From assembly GCA_023630585.1 (NCBI GenBank), contig CM042544.1, positions 14,771,756-14,835,755 on the forward strand: 64,000 bases of DNA. Direction: 5' to 3'. The first letter of the stretch is position 1. Every line of letters starts with the position of its first letter. Of this stretch, positions 12,778 through 42,474 are shown piece by piece. Source of the DNA: Cranoglanis bouderius (Eukaryota; Chordata; Actinopteri; Siluriformes; Cranoglanididae). Both the position numbers and the translations under genes were made by a program. Below the pieces are notes generated by a model. The model had not been told where the DNA came from and did not search any database. It saw nothing but the letters and a program-made list of their open reading frames with translations.

Positions 12778-12779
<2 letters not shown>
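12111..12779. other. AT-rich DNA with no recognisable feature
   Basis: No coding or repeat signal that I can name. It ends at a (TG)n tract (12780-12809) about 200 bp before the grik5 first coding exon. Confidence 0.5.
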
Positions 12780-12813
<34 letters not shown>

Positions 12814-12839
12814 ATCTTTAACATTGTAACCCTTTACAG

Positions 12840-13012
12840 TGCCCTACGTTGCATATGATGACTATATGTCCTCTAGGGGGTGCTATAGGCAGCCCATCTG
12901 TATGAAGACTAAAGAATGTGTACATGTAGTTTTTCCATCTTATAATGTTCTCACCTGTTTTACAGGGGGTGCTCTAGGCAGCAGACGGCGTCTCCATGAG
13001 GAGCAGTAGAAG
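12840..13012 (+). promoter_or_regulatory. grik5 upstream region / 5' UTR candidate
   Basis: Sequence directly before the grik5 start ATG (context agaagATGc). It contains two related pieces, tagggggtgctataggcagc (about 12875) and cagggggtgctctaggcagc (about 12963), a short imperfect direct repeat about 90 bp apart. No TATA box stands out. An upstream non-coding exon cannot be excluded. Confidence 0.3.
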
Positions 13013-30015
<17,003 letters not shown>

Positions 30016-32240
30016 GAGGAAGAGAGGGAGAGAGACAGAGACAGAGGGAGGAGATCAGGAACGGACAGATTGGGGACATACTGCTCTGCAAGGACAGTTC
30101 AACATGTGGATCAGGATGACAAAATGTAGAAGAGGGACTTGAATGTTTTCACTGGAGTCTGGTCCTCCCACTTCCTCCTCTGTGTTTTGTCATGTCTGGA
30201 TTTGCTATTTTAGATGTGTGGAAATCACTATAGACGCATCACATAAAGAGAAACAAAATGGTGGTCTCTTTTCATACTGCAGTGACACTGGAAGCTGAGG
30301 ATGAATGAGTAATGCAGAGATACTTCACCTCCCCCTGAACTGAAGCTCCCTGGCACAAAGACTCCCTCGAGCTGAACGTTCTGGCTTCTCCTAAATGAGA
30401 GCACACACCATCAAAAGAGGATGTTTAATCTATGTTAAATGTACTACAATCTGAAAAAAAAAGAAGGGACACTCCAAATAGACTGATCCATTCTCTCAGT
30501 TTTTTCTTTACTAGGTTTATTATTATTAATGTTGTTATTTTTATTTACTGTCTACCTTGTTTAATTCCCCGGGCTTACTTTTGCCAGGTTAAAAACGAAA
30601 AGGTAAAGAACTACAGGTATTTTATAAATTATGGACCGTTATTAAGATGGATTAATTGTATGTTAAGGCCTGAATACACTCAGGAGACATGATGAGCTAT
30701 TCCTTTGTTATTATTGCATCAGCATACTGAAGATTATGCACAAGGGTCAACAGTTCAGTTTGAGAAGGATGCAAAGGTAAACACTGATACTGTTTATTGG
30801 CGCAGTAGAGCCAGTAGATCTATTGTATGGTTCTGGTAGAGGAGCTTGACTATTCAGTTATTTGTTGTTGTTTTTTTGTCTGTTTTATACTTGAAGTGAT
30901 AGTTAACATGGTTTCACCCAAAAACACTATCGTACCTACACCTCAACTGGAGTGAATTATTATTTTTTTTTTCTTTTTTCTTTTCTTGGAGTGTTTGTGG
31001 AGAATCATGATTGGAGGTTAAGCTGATTTTGCCAAATGTGTATTACACATAAATGCAAAGTTAAGAGTACTGGTACATTTGTTTCTTTATTTGGTAACCT
31101 CTGCCTCTTCCTTTTGACCTTATGTGATCTTTTTTCCCCATTTTAATTCCTCTTTTAATTTACATGCTCTTTCTATAAACTGACCCTGTTATCCTCTTAA
31201 AGGAAGCAAGCAAACTGCTAATGAGAGTGGAAATATTTGTTAAACCAAGAAATGTTCATGGCAAGTCCTTAGTAGCATCCTTATTTTAAACACAATGGTA
31301 GTGTAAAGGATAATGCCATTAATTACTGCTTTATAGGACATGATGTTGGGATAAAGTGTATTACTTTACTCTTACTAGAATGAGTGCAAAATCAGACAGC
31401 ATGTAAGCTTAGTGTATTCAGGCCTTTAGAGATAAAATGACCAGCTACCATATAGATGACTGTAAATATACAGTTACTGACTATAGTCCACAGTCTGTCA
31501 GGCTCTCTGTACTTGTCCATCAATGAAAAGGTGCAAACACAGGATCACTGCTAATAAGATATTATGTAGATGGTTTGCCATGACACTGACATGGAATGTG
31601 GCTTGTTAGTGAGTCTTGTGATGGTATAATGATATACACTAAGTAATTGTATACCTACAAAGTGACCTACCTGTGGATCTACCTGATAAAACGGCCAATG
31701 CATGTAGGTATAAGCGAACTGCCTGAGTGTACTGGACCACACTTGTATAAGCAGCATACATGATAGACATGATAGTCATAGCTGGTCAGCTGGTTGTCAT
31801 ATCTCCTACTGCCTGATGGTGGCATTTCAAACAACAAAAATAAGCTGGTGTAATTTAATCTCAACAGACATGCATATATACGTTTTCCCTGTCATCATAA
31901 CAAATTAAATTTGACACGTAAGAATTAATGGCAGGTTAAGGATAGTACAGAAACCATACATTCCTAAAGAGATCCAAGGGGAATCGAACCATTCTATGTT
32001 TTAAATTTCTCTGCTCTATGTTCTTTTTTCAAATTTCTACTACTGTGCAATGGTTTATCAAACGATGGTCATGAATATTAATATGATTATATTGTTGTTA
32101 TTATAAGTACTTCTACTGAAGTGGAGGAGTCATTTGGGTTGTATATGAGGGGGTCAAAGTTTAAGTGTAGGGATGAGGGTCTGCTACTGAGTGACCACCT
32201 GATGTTAAAGCTATAGACAAACAGATTTCTTTGGAATAAA
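30016..32240 (+). other. grik5 3' UTR candidate with polyadenylation signal at 32235
   Basis: Non-coding sequence after the grik5 stop (30013-30015). The first clear AATAAA downstream in a plausible context is at 32235-32240 (ttggaataaagaatac), giving a 3' UTR of about 2.2 kb, which is a reasonable length for a neuronal receptor gene. No other gene signal occurs between. The true 3' end is inferred only from this hexamer. Confidence 0.4.
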
Positions 32241-32345
32241 GAATACATCAATCAGTCTTTAATGATATTTGGGTTTGTGTGCATGTTTGAAGCGGATTCT
32301 GAGGATTTGGGTCTAAACTGACATAAAGATATATACAGGCAAATA

Positions 32346-33895
32346 CAGTGGGTATAGAAAATAATCACATTTTGTTGCTTTTCAGCCTGAAATGAAGACG
32401 GACACAGTTTTTGTTTTATCCAGCTGTATTTACTCAGTGCAACTTATAACATCCAAGTGAAAGATATAACACCAACATGTCAGAAAAAAAATTAAAAGCC
32501 AGAATCACTGAGTTGGAAAAAGGATCACCCCCTCCTAAAAATGACTTGTAAACTCAATCAGGTGTAGCTAATCACCTTCTGAATGGCACACAAAGCCATT
32601 TGACTTTCAACTGTGATCAGCTGTGGTCATTTTGATTAGCTCAGCATGAAAAGAGCTTTCCTGGAGCATTTTGTAGTGCAACTGAAGCAAACAATGAATT
32701 ATGGGTGGCAAGGCACTGTCAAAAGATCTCCGGGATAAAGTTGTGGACAGGCACAAGTCAGAAGATGGATACAAAAAAATGCAAAGGCTTTATCAATGCC
32801 TAGAAGCACAGTGAAGTCTATTCTTAAGAAATGGAAGGTATTTGGTACAACACAGACCCTCCCTGGATCAGGACATTGCTCCAAACTGGATGAAAGAACC
32901 AGGAGGAAACTGGTCAGAGAGGCTACCAAGAGGCCTACAGCAACTCTGAAGCAGTTGCAGGAATTTATGACAAAGAGTGGTCATTGTGTGCAGGTGACTA
33001 CAATATCACAAATTGTCCACAAATGTGGCTTGTATGGGAGGGCTGCAAGAAAAAAGCCACCCACAACTGAGCTTTGCCAAAATGCACCTTGAAGATTCTG
33101 AGGCCACATGGAAAAATGTGTTCTGGTCAGATGAAACTAAAATTGAATTATTTGGCCTCAACATCAAACAATATGTCTGGCAGAAATCCAATACAACTCA
33201 CCATCCAAATAACACCATTCCTACAGTAAAGCATGGAGGTGGTAATATCCTGTTATGGGGGTGTTTCTCTGAGGCAGGTACTTGAGCACTTGTCAGGATA
33301 GAAGGAAAATAGATGGGGAAAAATACCATCAAATTCTTGAGGAAAATCTGCTGCCCTCTGCCAGAAAGTTGTCAATGAGAAGAAGGTTTAACTTCCAACA
33401 TGACAATGACCCAAAGCACACAGCAAAACTGACCACACAGTGGTTGGAGGAGAAAAAGGTAAATGTCCTTGCATGGCCTAGTCAGAGCCCAGACTTAAAC
33501 CCTATTGAAAATCTGTGGAATGACTTGAAGACTGTAGTCCACAAATGGTCACCATCAAATTTAACTGAACTTGAGCAGTTCTGCAAAGAAGAATGGGCAA
33601 ATATTGCAAAGTCTAGATGTGCAGTTAGTGGAGACATATCCCAACAGACTAAAGGCTGAAATTAAAAAAATAAGGCAAATTAAAGCAAGGGGGTGATCCT
33701 TTTTCCAACTCAGTGATTCTGGTTTTTTATTTTATTTTCTGACATGTTGGTGTTATATCTTTCACTTGGATGTTATAAGTTGCACTGAGTAAATACAGCT
33801 GGATAAAACAAAAACTGTGTCCGTTTTCATTTCAGGCTGAAAAGCAACAAAATGTGATTATTTTAAAGGGGGGTGATTCTTTTCTATACCCACTG
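32346..33895 (+). mobile_element. Tc1-like transposon, second copy of TIR family cagtgggtatagaaa
   Basis: 1550-bp element flanked by TA (32344-32345 and 33896-33897). Same family as the copy in grik5 intron 5 but with the 5' transposase region kept. Plus-strand transposase pieces: start region GGKALSKDLRDKVVDRHKSE (near 32703), then shifted RSTVKSILKKWKVFGTTQT (32799 on), WSDETKIELF (first D, near 33127), FQHDNDPKHTAK (second D) and SPDLNPIENLWND (E). At least two frame changes and a stop (TGA at 33282-33285 region) break the frame, so it is inactive. It lies directly downstream of the probable grik5 3' end. Confidence 0.92.
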
Positions 33896-35444
33896 TACCC
33901 ATATAAAAAACACTGTATGGCTCATACAGTATAGCAACCATATATCTTCCTTACATAAATTGGCCAAAATTACCTTCTGTGTTTCATGTAAGTTCAATAT
34001 ATGTCCTATACAAAATCAGACCGATTATGGCCACTTTCATACTAAAAAGCACACATACAACTTGTAGGGGACTTTTGGGTCATATATGAATGCTGTAAAA
34101 AGTCTTATACGAGTTTTACTCATATGAGTTTTATATGACATCAGTATGCAATGGTGTATGATATTAATAGAAAATAACTCATTCATATACAAATCATTTA
34201 AATTTCTTAGATTGGGTCATATGCTAGTCAACTTAAAGTCATATAGGATTTAATTACATTTTGTGTCTTTTGTTTATATGTATTTCATACAGATTTCATA
34301 TGTTTTTAATAGGGAACTGGTGTGCCTGCTCTTCAAGCTTTATATGTTTCCACCTCCAATTCCAATTCCTCATATTACAACAATAATATTACTATATCTC
34401 TACATATAATTATTATACGTGGTTTCACCTGTTTTTAGAAAGAGTATGAAAACAATTTATTTTGCATTGTTGCCAAGGGCTGCAATAGTTTTATATAGAT
34501 ACTGATTACCAAATGATTCATTAAAAAGTGCACTCTTCATCGTCTAGATAAACTAGTACACTACCTGTTCTGTGGATACTGCTTTTGGTGGGAAGGGCTC
34601 TGTAATACATGCCAAACCATGTCCACCTTCCAAGTCAGAGCTGACTGACGACGTTGACAAACACTGAGACTTCAGGGCCATCTTCACTTCATTTATCAGA
34701 TTTGGTAGCTCTAGCAACAAAAATATAACAAAATAATATATGATAAAGCAATCTCTTATATCTATTTACCTATTCAACTACCTCCTATGTGTACATATGG
34801 TCATGCAAGCTGATACATTCAATGTTAATGATACGTTTTACAAAGCCATGTAATACCAAATGTTACAGTGGTTGGATAAGTTTCAGGTTTCTTGTCATAT
34901 ACCAATAATCATTACCAATAATTATTATCATTATCGATTATTAAATTCTTTGTCTCAACTTTACATACTAAGTTAAATAATAACATTGAAACAGAATAGC
35001 AGTTCAACAATAATTTAAAAGTCTGAAGTGCAAACACAGTAAAAACAATGTAAACTGATTCACCACAACAGTAAAATAACTGTAATACATGCCTCCAATG
35101 AGCATGTTTCTTAATTTTTCGTTGTCATTTCTCAATTTTTCATTTTCCTTCTCCATTTCTTTCAGCTTCTTCTGAGTCTCTGTCAAGGTTGTGGCTTGAT
35201 ACTCCTCAACAATCATTCAGGCAACATTTCTCTGTGGTTTGGGAATCACTGTCATTTTCATTTGGGTCTGTCAAGGAATAAGAAACAAGAGATGGAGATG
35301 ATAAATATTTGTCTTCTTAGATAGATATGTGTCTTCTTACCTCTATAAATGTAAACAGATTGGCATAAAATGATTATACAGTATAGGATGCTATGTGAGA
35401 GAACCTGAAGGGGAAGGGGAGGAAGGCAGATCTCAAAGGTAATT

Positions 35445-35820
35445 ATGTATTAGTTAGGCACGAACACACTAGTAATTAATGATTAACTTAACATATAGTA
35501 AGGGCATATTAGCCATTATTTAAAATTTATTAAACATTTGAAGGATCCACATTCATGCGATAAATAAGCAAAAATACGCTAGTAATTAATGATTAACTGA
35601 ATGTACAGTAAATGCCTTTTAGTCATTATTTACAACTTGGCAAACCATATATTATTTTTGTGTAGTAATGTACTTCACCATCTATTAAGTTAATTGAACA
35701 ATATGAAGCTAGTAACTTTGTTTGATTAGTGCTGGTTTTACAGTTATAAATTGCTAAAATAGTGTAATAGTAATAGTGTAAAAGACAATTTAGACCCCTG
35801 TTCTATAGTGAAAGTTTTAA
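35445..35820. repeat. Long inverted repeat, left arm
   Basis: Arm of about 375 bp whose reverse complement lies at 40180-40556. Shared words include actagtaattaatgattaac and gaaggatccacattcatgcg. Within the arm the phrase taattaatgattaact occurs twice about 115 bp apart, so the arm contains internal tandem units. With the RTE insertion removed, the whole element would be about 1.95 kb. No transposase seen, so it is probably a non-autonomous DNA transposon. Confidence 0.85.
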
Positions 35821-36046
35821 GTGCCATTGATTATGACACTTACAGAGTGATATTTAGGTTTATTGACCAGAATAAACCAATAATTATGGCTAAACTGCCA
35901 CTAATACAGTACTAATAAAGACAATTTGACCCCCTGTTCTAAAGATAGGTTCTTATTTACACTATTGGTTTGTTTAGCAGTTATTCCGTAACGTGATCTC
36001 ACGAGAATGTGTGTGTATTTTTATGTAAAGTGTGGTTCTACAATAC

Positions 36047-39000
36047 AATCTAGCCACAGGAGGTTACAAGCCAGTGTACTTTTTGTGCCGGTCCCAAGCC
36101 CGGATAAATAGAGAGGGTTGTGTCAGGAAGGGCATCCGACGTAAAACTTTTGCCAAATTCAATATGCGAATCACTAACATGACTTCCATACCGGATCGGT
36201 CGGGGCCCGGGTTAACAACGACCGCCATCGGTGCCGTTGACCTACAGGGCACTGGTGGAAATTGGGCTACTGTTGGTCGAAGAAGGAGAGGACGAAGGTG
36301 TGTTAGAGGAGGAAGGCGTGTCCGTAGGCAGAGAGAGAAGAGGAAAGGCAGGAGTTTAGGACTGAAAGTAGGGACTTTGAATGTTGGTACGATGACAGGT
36401 AAAGGCAGAGAGCTGGTAGATATGATGCAGAGGAGGAAAGTCGACATTCTGTGTGTGCAGGAGACCAGGTGGAAAGGGAGCAAGGCTAGAAGCATTGGAG
36501 CAGGGTTTAAACTGTTTTATCATGGTGTGGACAGGAAGAGAAATGGAGTAGGAGTGATCCTGAAGGAGGAGTTTGTGAAGAATGTTCTGGAGGTAAAGAG
36601 AGTGTCAGATAGGTTGATGAGTCTGAAGCTAGAAATTGAAGATGTGATGTTGAATGTTGTTAGTGCTTACGCTCCACAAGTAGGTTGTGAGCAAGAGGAG
36701 AAAGACAGATTCTGAAGCGAGCTTGAGGAAGTGATGCAGAGTGTTCCCAGAGGTGAGAGAGTGGTGATAGGGGCAGACTTTAATGGACATGTTGGTGAAG
36801 GGAATAGTGGGGATGAGGAAGTGATGGGCAGGTTTGGTCTTCAGGTAAGGAACCCAGAAGGACAGAGGTTGGTAGACTTTGCTAAAAGTATGGAGATGGC
36901 TGTGGTGAACACATACTTTCAGAAGAGGCAGGAACACAGGGTGACATATAAGAGTGGTGGCAGGAGCACACAGGTGGACTATATCTTATGTAGACACTGT
37001 AATCTGGTGGAGATTAGCGATTGCAAAGTAGTGGTAGGAGAGAGTGTAGCTAGACAGCATAGGATGGTGGTGTGTAAGATGACTCTGGTGGTGAGGAAGA
37101 TGAAGAGAGCAAAGGCAGAGCAGAAGACAAAGTGGTGGAAGTTGGAAAAGAAAGAGTGCTGTGCAGTTTTCAGGGAGGAGTTGAGACAGACTTTAGGTGG
37201 TCAGGAGGTGCTTCCAGATGACTGGACTACTACAGCCAAAGTGATCAGGGAGACAGGTAGGAAGGTGCTAGGTGTGTCATCTGGAAGGAGGAAAGAAGGC
37301 AAGGAGACTTGGTGGTGGAATGAGGAAGTTCAGGAGAACATCCAGAGGAAGAGGTTAGCTAGGAAGAAGTGGGACAGCGAGAGGACGGAGGAAAGTAGAC
37401 AGGAATATAGGGAGATGCAGCGTGAGATTAAGATAGAGGTGGCAAAGGCCAAACAGAAAGCTTAAGAGGACATGTATGCAAGGTTAGATAGTAAGGAAGG
37501 TGAGAGGGATTTGTATCGGTTGGTGAGGCAGAGGGATAGAGATGGAAAGGATGTGCAGCAGGTTAGAGTGATTAAAGATAGAGATGGAAATGTGTTGACA
37601 GGTGACAGGAGGGTGAGGAAAAGATGGAAGGAGTACTTTGAGGAACTGATGAATGAGCAAAATGACAGAGAGAGAAGAGTAGTAGAGGCAAATATTGTTG
37701 AGCAGGAAGTAGAAAGGATTAGCAAGGGTGAAGTTAGGAGAGCTGCTTTGAAGAGGATGAAGAGAGGAAAGGCGGTTGGTCCTGATGACATACCACTGGA
37801 GGTATGGAAGTGTCTAGGAGAGATGGCAGTAGAGTTTTTAACTAGGTTGTTCAACGAGGTCTTAGAGAGTGAGAGGATGCCTGAGGAATGGAGGAGAAGT
37901 GTTTTGGTGCTGATTTTTAAGAACAAGGGAGATGTGCAGAGTTGTGGAAACTACAGAGGTATTAAGCTGATGAGCCATACAATGAAGTTGTGGGAAAGAG
38001 TAGTGGAAACAAGGCTAGGGGGAGAAGTGAGCATTTGTGAGCAGCAGTATGGTTTCATGCCAAGAAAGAGCACTACAGATGCAATATTTGCTTTGAGAAT
38101 GTTGATGGAGAAGTACAGAGAGAATCAGGAAGAGCTGCATTGTTTCTTTGTAGACTTAGAGAAAGCATATGACAGGGTGCCAAGAAAAGAGCTGTGGTAT
38201 TGTATGAGGAGGTCTGGAGTGGCAGAGAAGTATGTTAGAATGGTGCAGGATATGTATGAGAGCAGTAGGACAATGGTAAGGTGTGTGGTAGGTGTGACAG
38301 AGGAGTTCACGGTGAAGGTGGGACTGCATCAAGGATCGGCTCTGAGCCCCTTCTTGTTTGCGGTGGTGATGGACAGGCTGACAGATGAGGTCAGACAGGA
38401 ATCTCCATGGACTATGATGTTTGCGGATGACATTGTGATCTGTAGTGAGAGCAGGGAGCAGGTGGAGGAAAGTCTAGAGAGGTGGAGGTTTGCTCTGGAG
38501 AGAAGAGGAATGAAGGTTAGTCGCAGCAAGACAGAATACATGTGTGTGAATGAGAGGGATCCAAGTGGAACAGTGAGGTTACAAGGAGAAGAGGTAAAGA
38601 AGGTGCAGGATTTTAAGTACTTAGGGTCAACAGTCCAGAACAACGGGGAGTGTGGAAAAGAGGTGAAGAAGCGTGTGCAGGCAGGTTGGAATGGGTGGAG
38701 AAAAGTGTCAGGTCTGTTGTGTGATAAAAGAGTACCAGCAAGAATGAAAGGAAAGGTGTACAGGACAGTAGTGAGACCAGCGATGTTGTATGGTTTGGAG
38801 ACAGTTGCACTGAGGAAAAGACAGGAGGAAGAGTTAGAGGTAGCAGAGCTAAAGATGTTGAGGTTCTCTTTGGGAGTGACGAGGATGGATAGGATCAGGA
38901 ATGAGTACATCAGAGGGACAGCACATGTGAGATGTTTTGGAGACAAAGTTAGAGAGGCCAGGTTGAGATGGTTTGGACATGTTCAGAGGAGGGAGAGTGA

Positions 39001-39204
39001 ATATATCGTTAAAAGGATGCTGAGGTTAGAGCTGCCAGGCAGGAGGCCGAGAGGAAGACCAAAGAGGAGGTTTATGGATGTAGTGAAGGAGGACATGAAG
39101 GTAGTCGGTCTGAGAGAAGAGGATGCAGGGGATAGGGCTAGATGGAGGCAGATGATTCGCTGTGGCGACCCCTGAAGGGAACAGCCGAAAGGAAAAGAAG
39201 AAGA
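36047..39204 (+). mobile_element. RTE-type LINE, nearly full length, 15-bp target duplication
   Basis: Flanked by the perfect direct repeat gtggttctacaatac (36032-36046 and 39205-39219), the target-site duplication. The 5' end carries the ccggtcccaagcccggataa block and the 3' end the cgacccctgaagggaacagc block followed by an AAG-rich tail, both typical of teleost RTE elements. The single ORF encodes endonuclease and reverse transcriptase. It is inserted in the interior of the inverted-repeat element. A perfect target duplication and only two stops in 1040 codons indicate a recent insertion. Confidence 0.95.
36050..39175 (+). pseudogene. RTE ORF2-type protein (APE endonuclease + reverse transcriptase) with two in-frame stops
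   Basis: One reading frame of about 1040 codons interrupted only by TGA at 36713-36715 and TAA at 37463-37465, all three parts in the same frame. Endonuclease motifs: LKVGTLNVGTMTG, DILCVQETRWKG, VVIGADFNGHVG, QVDYILC and RQHRMVV. Reverse transcriptase motifs: FVDLEKAYDRVPR (about 38147), GLHQGSALSPFLF (about 38323) and MMFADDIVIC (about 38416, catalytic FADD). The C-terminus has the RWFGHVQRR segment usual for RTE proteins. The start codon is uncertain. A purine-rich coding strand with few CpG changes is in keeping with youth. Confidence 0.93.
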
Positions 39205-40179
39205 GTGGTTCTACAATACGTACATTTACTTAAGTTTTCATACACTGAAATGTACAATATTGACAGCACTAAAAAGTAAATTATTTACGTATGAACAACT
39301 TTACAGATGTACAAATGTGTATGAATTCCTATTTATGAATATTAAAATCGTGGCATTAATGTTTTGACTCTATTCTATTCAACTGTCATATCAATTACAT
39401 GGTCAGTCGCATTTATAAAACACTGTTTACTCATCTACTTAATATGAAATGATAACATTTCACTCTGTTCGTGACTTCTGCTGCAAACTCGTTTCGAAGG
39501 ATTACGTTAAACAAGACTACACTTTAAAACCTTCAAATGAATAACATTTTTGTAATCGTTTAACCATTATTTATCATGCAATATTTATTTTGTTCGCCGT
39601 GGACACAAAAGACATCAATTTAATTTGTTCACTGTAATCCACATCTTTAGAATCCATACAACTGCAAGGAACAGATCCAAATTCAATTCTTTATTCAGCG
39701 TTCCTTATCTCCATGCTTAACAGCGTAAACGTCAAATCCCGCACTCGTTATGAATTCAAAAATTGCCGCCTCAGAAAGCTTAACACGACACGTTTTACGG
39801 GAGTGATATCAAACACTCATTGGCTCTCACCTGCTTCGTCACAGATTGCGACATTTATTGTGATTACACTTTTCTGTCTATGTTTTTCTTTATAACTCTA
39901 CAAACTTTTAAGAAATGGTTATGGGTAGGTTAAGAGGTTTGAGTGGGATTAGTGGCTCAAAATATCATTTTAATGCTATATTGCAAAATTGTCATTTTCC
40001 TAAACATTTCTGTCCATTACGTTGTATATATTCCTTTTATCTTTGCTATAAAATGGTTATGTTTGGGTTTAGGGATATAACATTTATCTATAACATGGTA
40101 AAAGGGAAATTATATTGTTTGTAGCTGCTTATTAATACTTACATAACAATGAGACCACTAAGTAAATAATTAATGTGGA

Positions 40180-40556
40180 TATAACTTTCACTTTAGAACA
40201 GGGGGAGAACAAATTTAGAACAAATTGTCTTTATTACACTATTTTAGCAATTTATAACTGTAAAACCAGCACTAATTAAACATAGTTACTAGCTTCATAT
40301 TGTTCAGTAAACTTAATAGATGGTGAAGTACATTACTACACAAAAATATTATGTGGTTTGCTAAGTTGTAAATAATGGCTAAAAGGCGTTTACTGTACAT
40401 TCAGTTAATCATTAATTACTAGCTTATTTTTGCTTATTTATCGCATGAATGTGGATCCTTCAAATGTTTAATAAATTTTAAATAATGGCTAATATGCCCT
40501 TATTATATGTTAAGTTAATCATTAATTACTAGTGTATTTATGTTTAACTAATGCAT
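40180..40556. repeat. Long inverted repeat, right arm
   Basis: Inverted copy of 35445-35820 with the same internal doubled unit. The termini read atgyattagtta outward-in on both sides. Located in the intron between exons 2 and 3 of the minus-strand coiled-coil gene. Confidence 0.85.
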
Positions 40557-41698
40557 GATTCTGGACTATTAAAATAAAGTGTTAAACATTTGAAGAATCC
40601 ACATTCATGCAGTCTTAATGCCATGCACATTTTGAACACAATCAGGTGCAAAAACAAGCAGGTTACTTTGTTGTCTTGCCTTGTACACTTCCCTTGCATA
40701 GCCTTTTTGTCACTGACGGTTTTACTGTTCTAAATAACAATAGGACCTATGTTTAAAAATACCAGATATCTTTTTTTAAGTCTGCAAATATTTCAAAAGT
40801 ATTATTATGTCACTCGGTACTTAAGTATGTGTGATCATATGCATGAAATTAATTCAGTGACAGTGGAACACAAACAGTCTTACCGGTGTATTCTCAACAT
40901 CAGTTTCATCTGAATCTGTATATCTTGATGGCGGGACTGAGGCTCTTTTCTTAGGCAGTGGCTTGTCCCTTTCATCAGACTCCAACCACAGGAAGTCCTT
41001 AATCTTAGCATTAGTATGAAATCGATTGTCTGAAAAATAGCTCAAAGTGGGAGGGGAGATCAGATTAAGGCACTTTACAGTAAAGAAAACAATATTTTAA
41101 ATTTAGTGCACTTAACAATTATTGTGCATATTATTGTATAATGATAGTTACACAACTGCCATAACAACTTCACACATCACAACAGCTTATTTATTGGACC
41201 TGACACTGTAAAAACAAAATGCATTAGATAGGTCTACTTACTGCTCACAAACTTGATAGAGGCTGCGTACACTGGGCAGCCATGTTTTGGCTTTTTCCCT
41301 TTCTGCCATTCCATAGCAGCTGAATAGTCAGTTTGTGGCTATCCATCGTCATCTATCTTGTTGTCATCATATTTACGTATGTCATCGGTTTTTACCTCGC
41401 TATACATCCCAGCATCCTCCCCACTGACCCATTGGACCACTGCAAACTTTCTCATCACACCTTGGGAATTAAAAGAGGGTGGCTTTTAGTCAATTTAGAT
41501 TACGGCATTTAAGTCTGTTTCATTACATTTCACATGGGAAGTTCACATTTTGGTGTCTTGCGAGTCTGATAGCGCCATGGGCATTATTTTTGCTTTGTAA
41601 TAACAGTTATTGCTAGACAGAGACGATGCTAGGTCATATAAATGTGTCAGCTGCATGCAAGTTAGCAGCAGAGCTTGTGGACGATCAGTACGATAATT

Positions 41699-41790
41699 AG
41701 GGCTGTCAATTTAACGCGTTAATCTGATTAATTAGTTATGAAAAAATAACGCGATTAAAATATTTTCACTTAACGCACCCCCAGACCTAC
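41699..41790. repeat. Dispersed teleost repeat end (gggctgtcaatttaacgcgt)
   Basis: Matches the terminus of a repeat widespread in fish genomes (gggctgtcaatttaacgcgt … taacgcgattaaaat … ttaacgcacc). Only one end is visible. It lies in the shared upstream region of the divergent gene pair. Confidence 0.55.
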
Positions 41791-41819
41791 GTAGGTAGAT
41801 TTGTGTAATTAATTAGATT

Positions 41820-42424
41820 GTTACCCTAGGTCAGGACCAGCTTGGGTCGCAAGATAACTTGGGATATATTGTGTGAAAAAATTATTATATATATATTTAA
41901 ACTATCACTTTTCATCCGTTTTGTTTAATTTCCATTACCATTTCTAACACACACATGCAAACCGCGTTGTTCTTAAAGGCAGTCTATATATTAGCATTCT
42001 GGCTTTAGTGTCAGTAAAATGTTATGCAGCCTTTGTGAGCTAATAATTTTATGTCATAATAAAATAGTCCTCAGTGGCTGTGTTGTTCCCTAGCTGTGCA
42101 TTGTTGTTTATGGTTAGGAATATCTGTTATGAACAGGATAACATTGTCCCACATATTCATAACATATGTGATAGCTGGTAAAGTAGAAGCCTCCACCACC
42201 TATGGAGATGGCTTCTCAGAAAAAGTAATGTTATACCATCTCAAGACACCAATCTAAGCACAGCAGCAATGCTAAAATGTAATTTATTATTCTGTCTGTA
42301 GGCAAAAAGTGAAGGGAGCATACACGTAGAGGGTGCCACCCCTCACTAGCCTTGTGAACCCTATAGCCTTATTCTGATGATCATTCTCAGGGGTTGTGAC
42401 TCAAAAAAGGTTGAAAACCACTGA
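41820..42424. mobile_element. hAT-type non-autonomous fragment
   Basis: Ends in aaaggttgaaaaccactg (about 42405-42422), the inverse of the cagtggttctcaacctt-type termini of hAT elements, preceded by ggggttgtgactcaaaaa. The left end is less certain; gggtcgcaaga at 41846 could be part of it. No coding capacity. Confidence 0.45.
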
Positions 42425-42474
42425 TCTAAACTAATGACAAAATAATCTAGAGTTGTGAAGCTGTCTCTCTCATA

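Larger units (their letters stand above)
34565..41455 (-). pseudogene. Coiled-coil partner gene of the CACTA-type element, broken
   Basis: Four exons on the minus strand join in phase: 41242-41455 (MRKFAVVQWVSGEDAG…), 40884-41029 (NNRFHTNAKIKDFLWLESDE…), 35093-35267 and 34565-34710 (ELPNLINEVKMALKS…). Exon 3 encodes a charged heptad-rich segment (KKLKEMEKENEKLRNDNEKL), a likely coiled coil. Breaks: an in-frame TAG in exon 1 (near 41332), an in-frame TGA in exon 3 (near 35218), and a GC in place of GT at the exon 3 donor (35091-35092). No C-terminal domain follows within the remaining 600 bp. The N-terminal layout resembles uncharacterised teleost proteins that carry a BEN domain further on; that is recollection, not shown here. 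Function unknown. Confidence 0.6.

Noticed and set aside
36064..36495. 143-codon minus-strand open frame
   Set aside because: Antisense of the RTE endonuclease region.
38329..38946. 205-codon minus-strand open frame in the RTE element
   Set aside because: Antisense shadow of the reverse transcriptase; the purine-rich coding strand produces long antisense frames.
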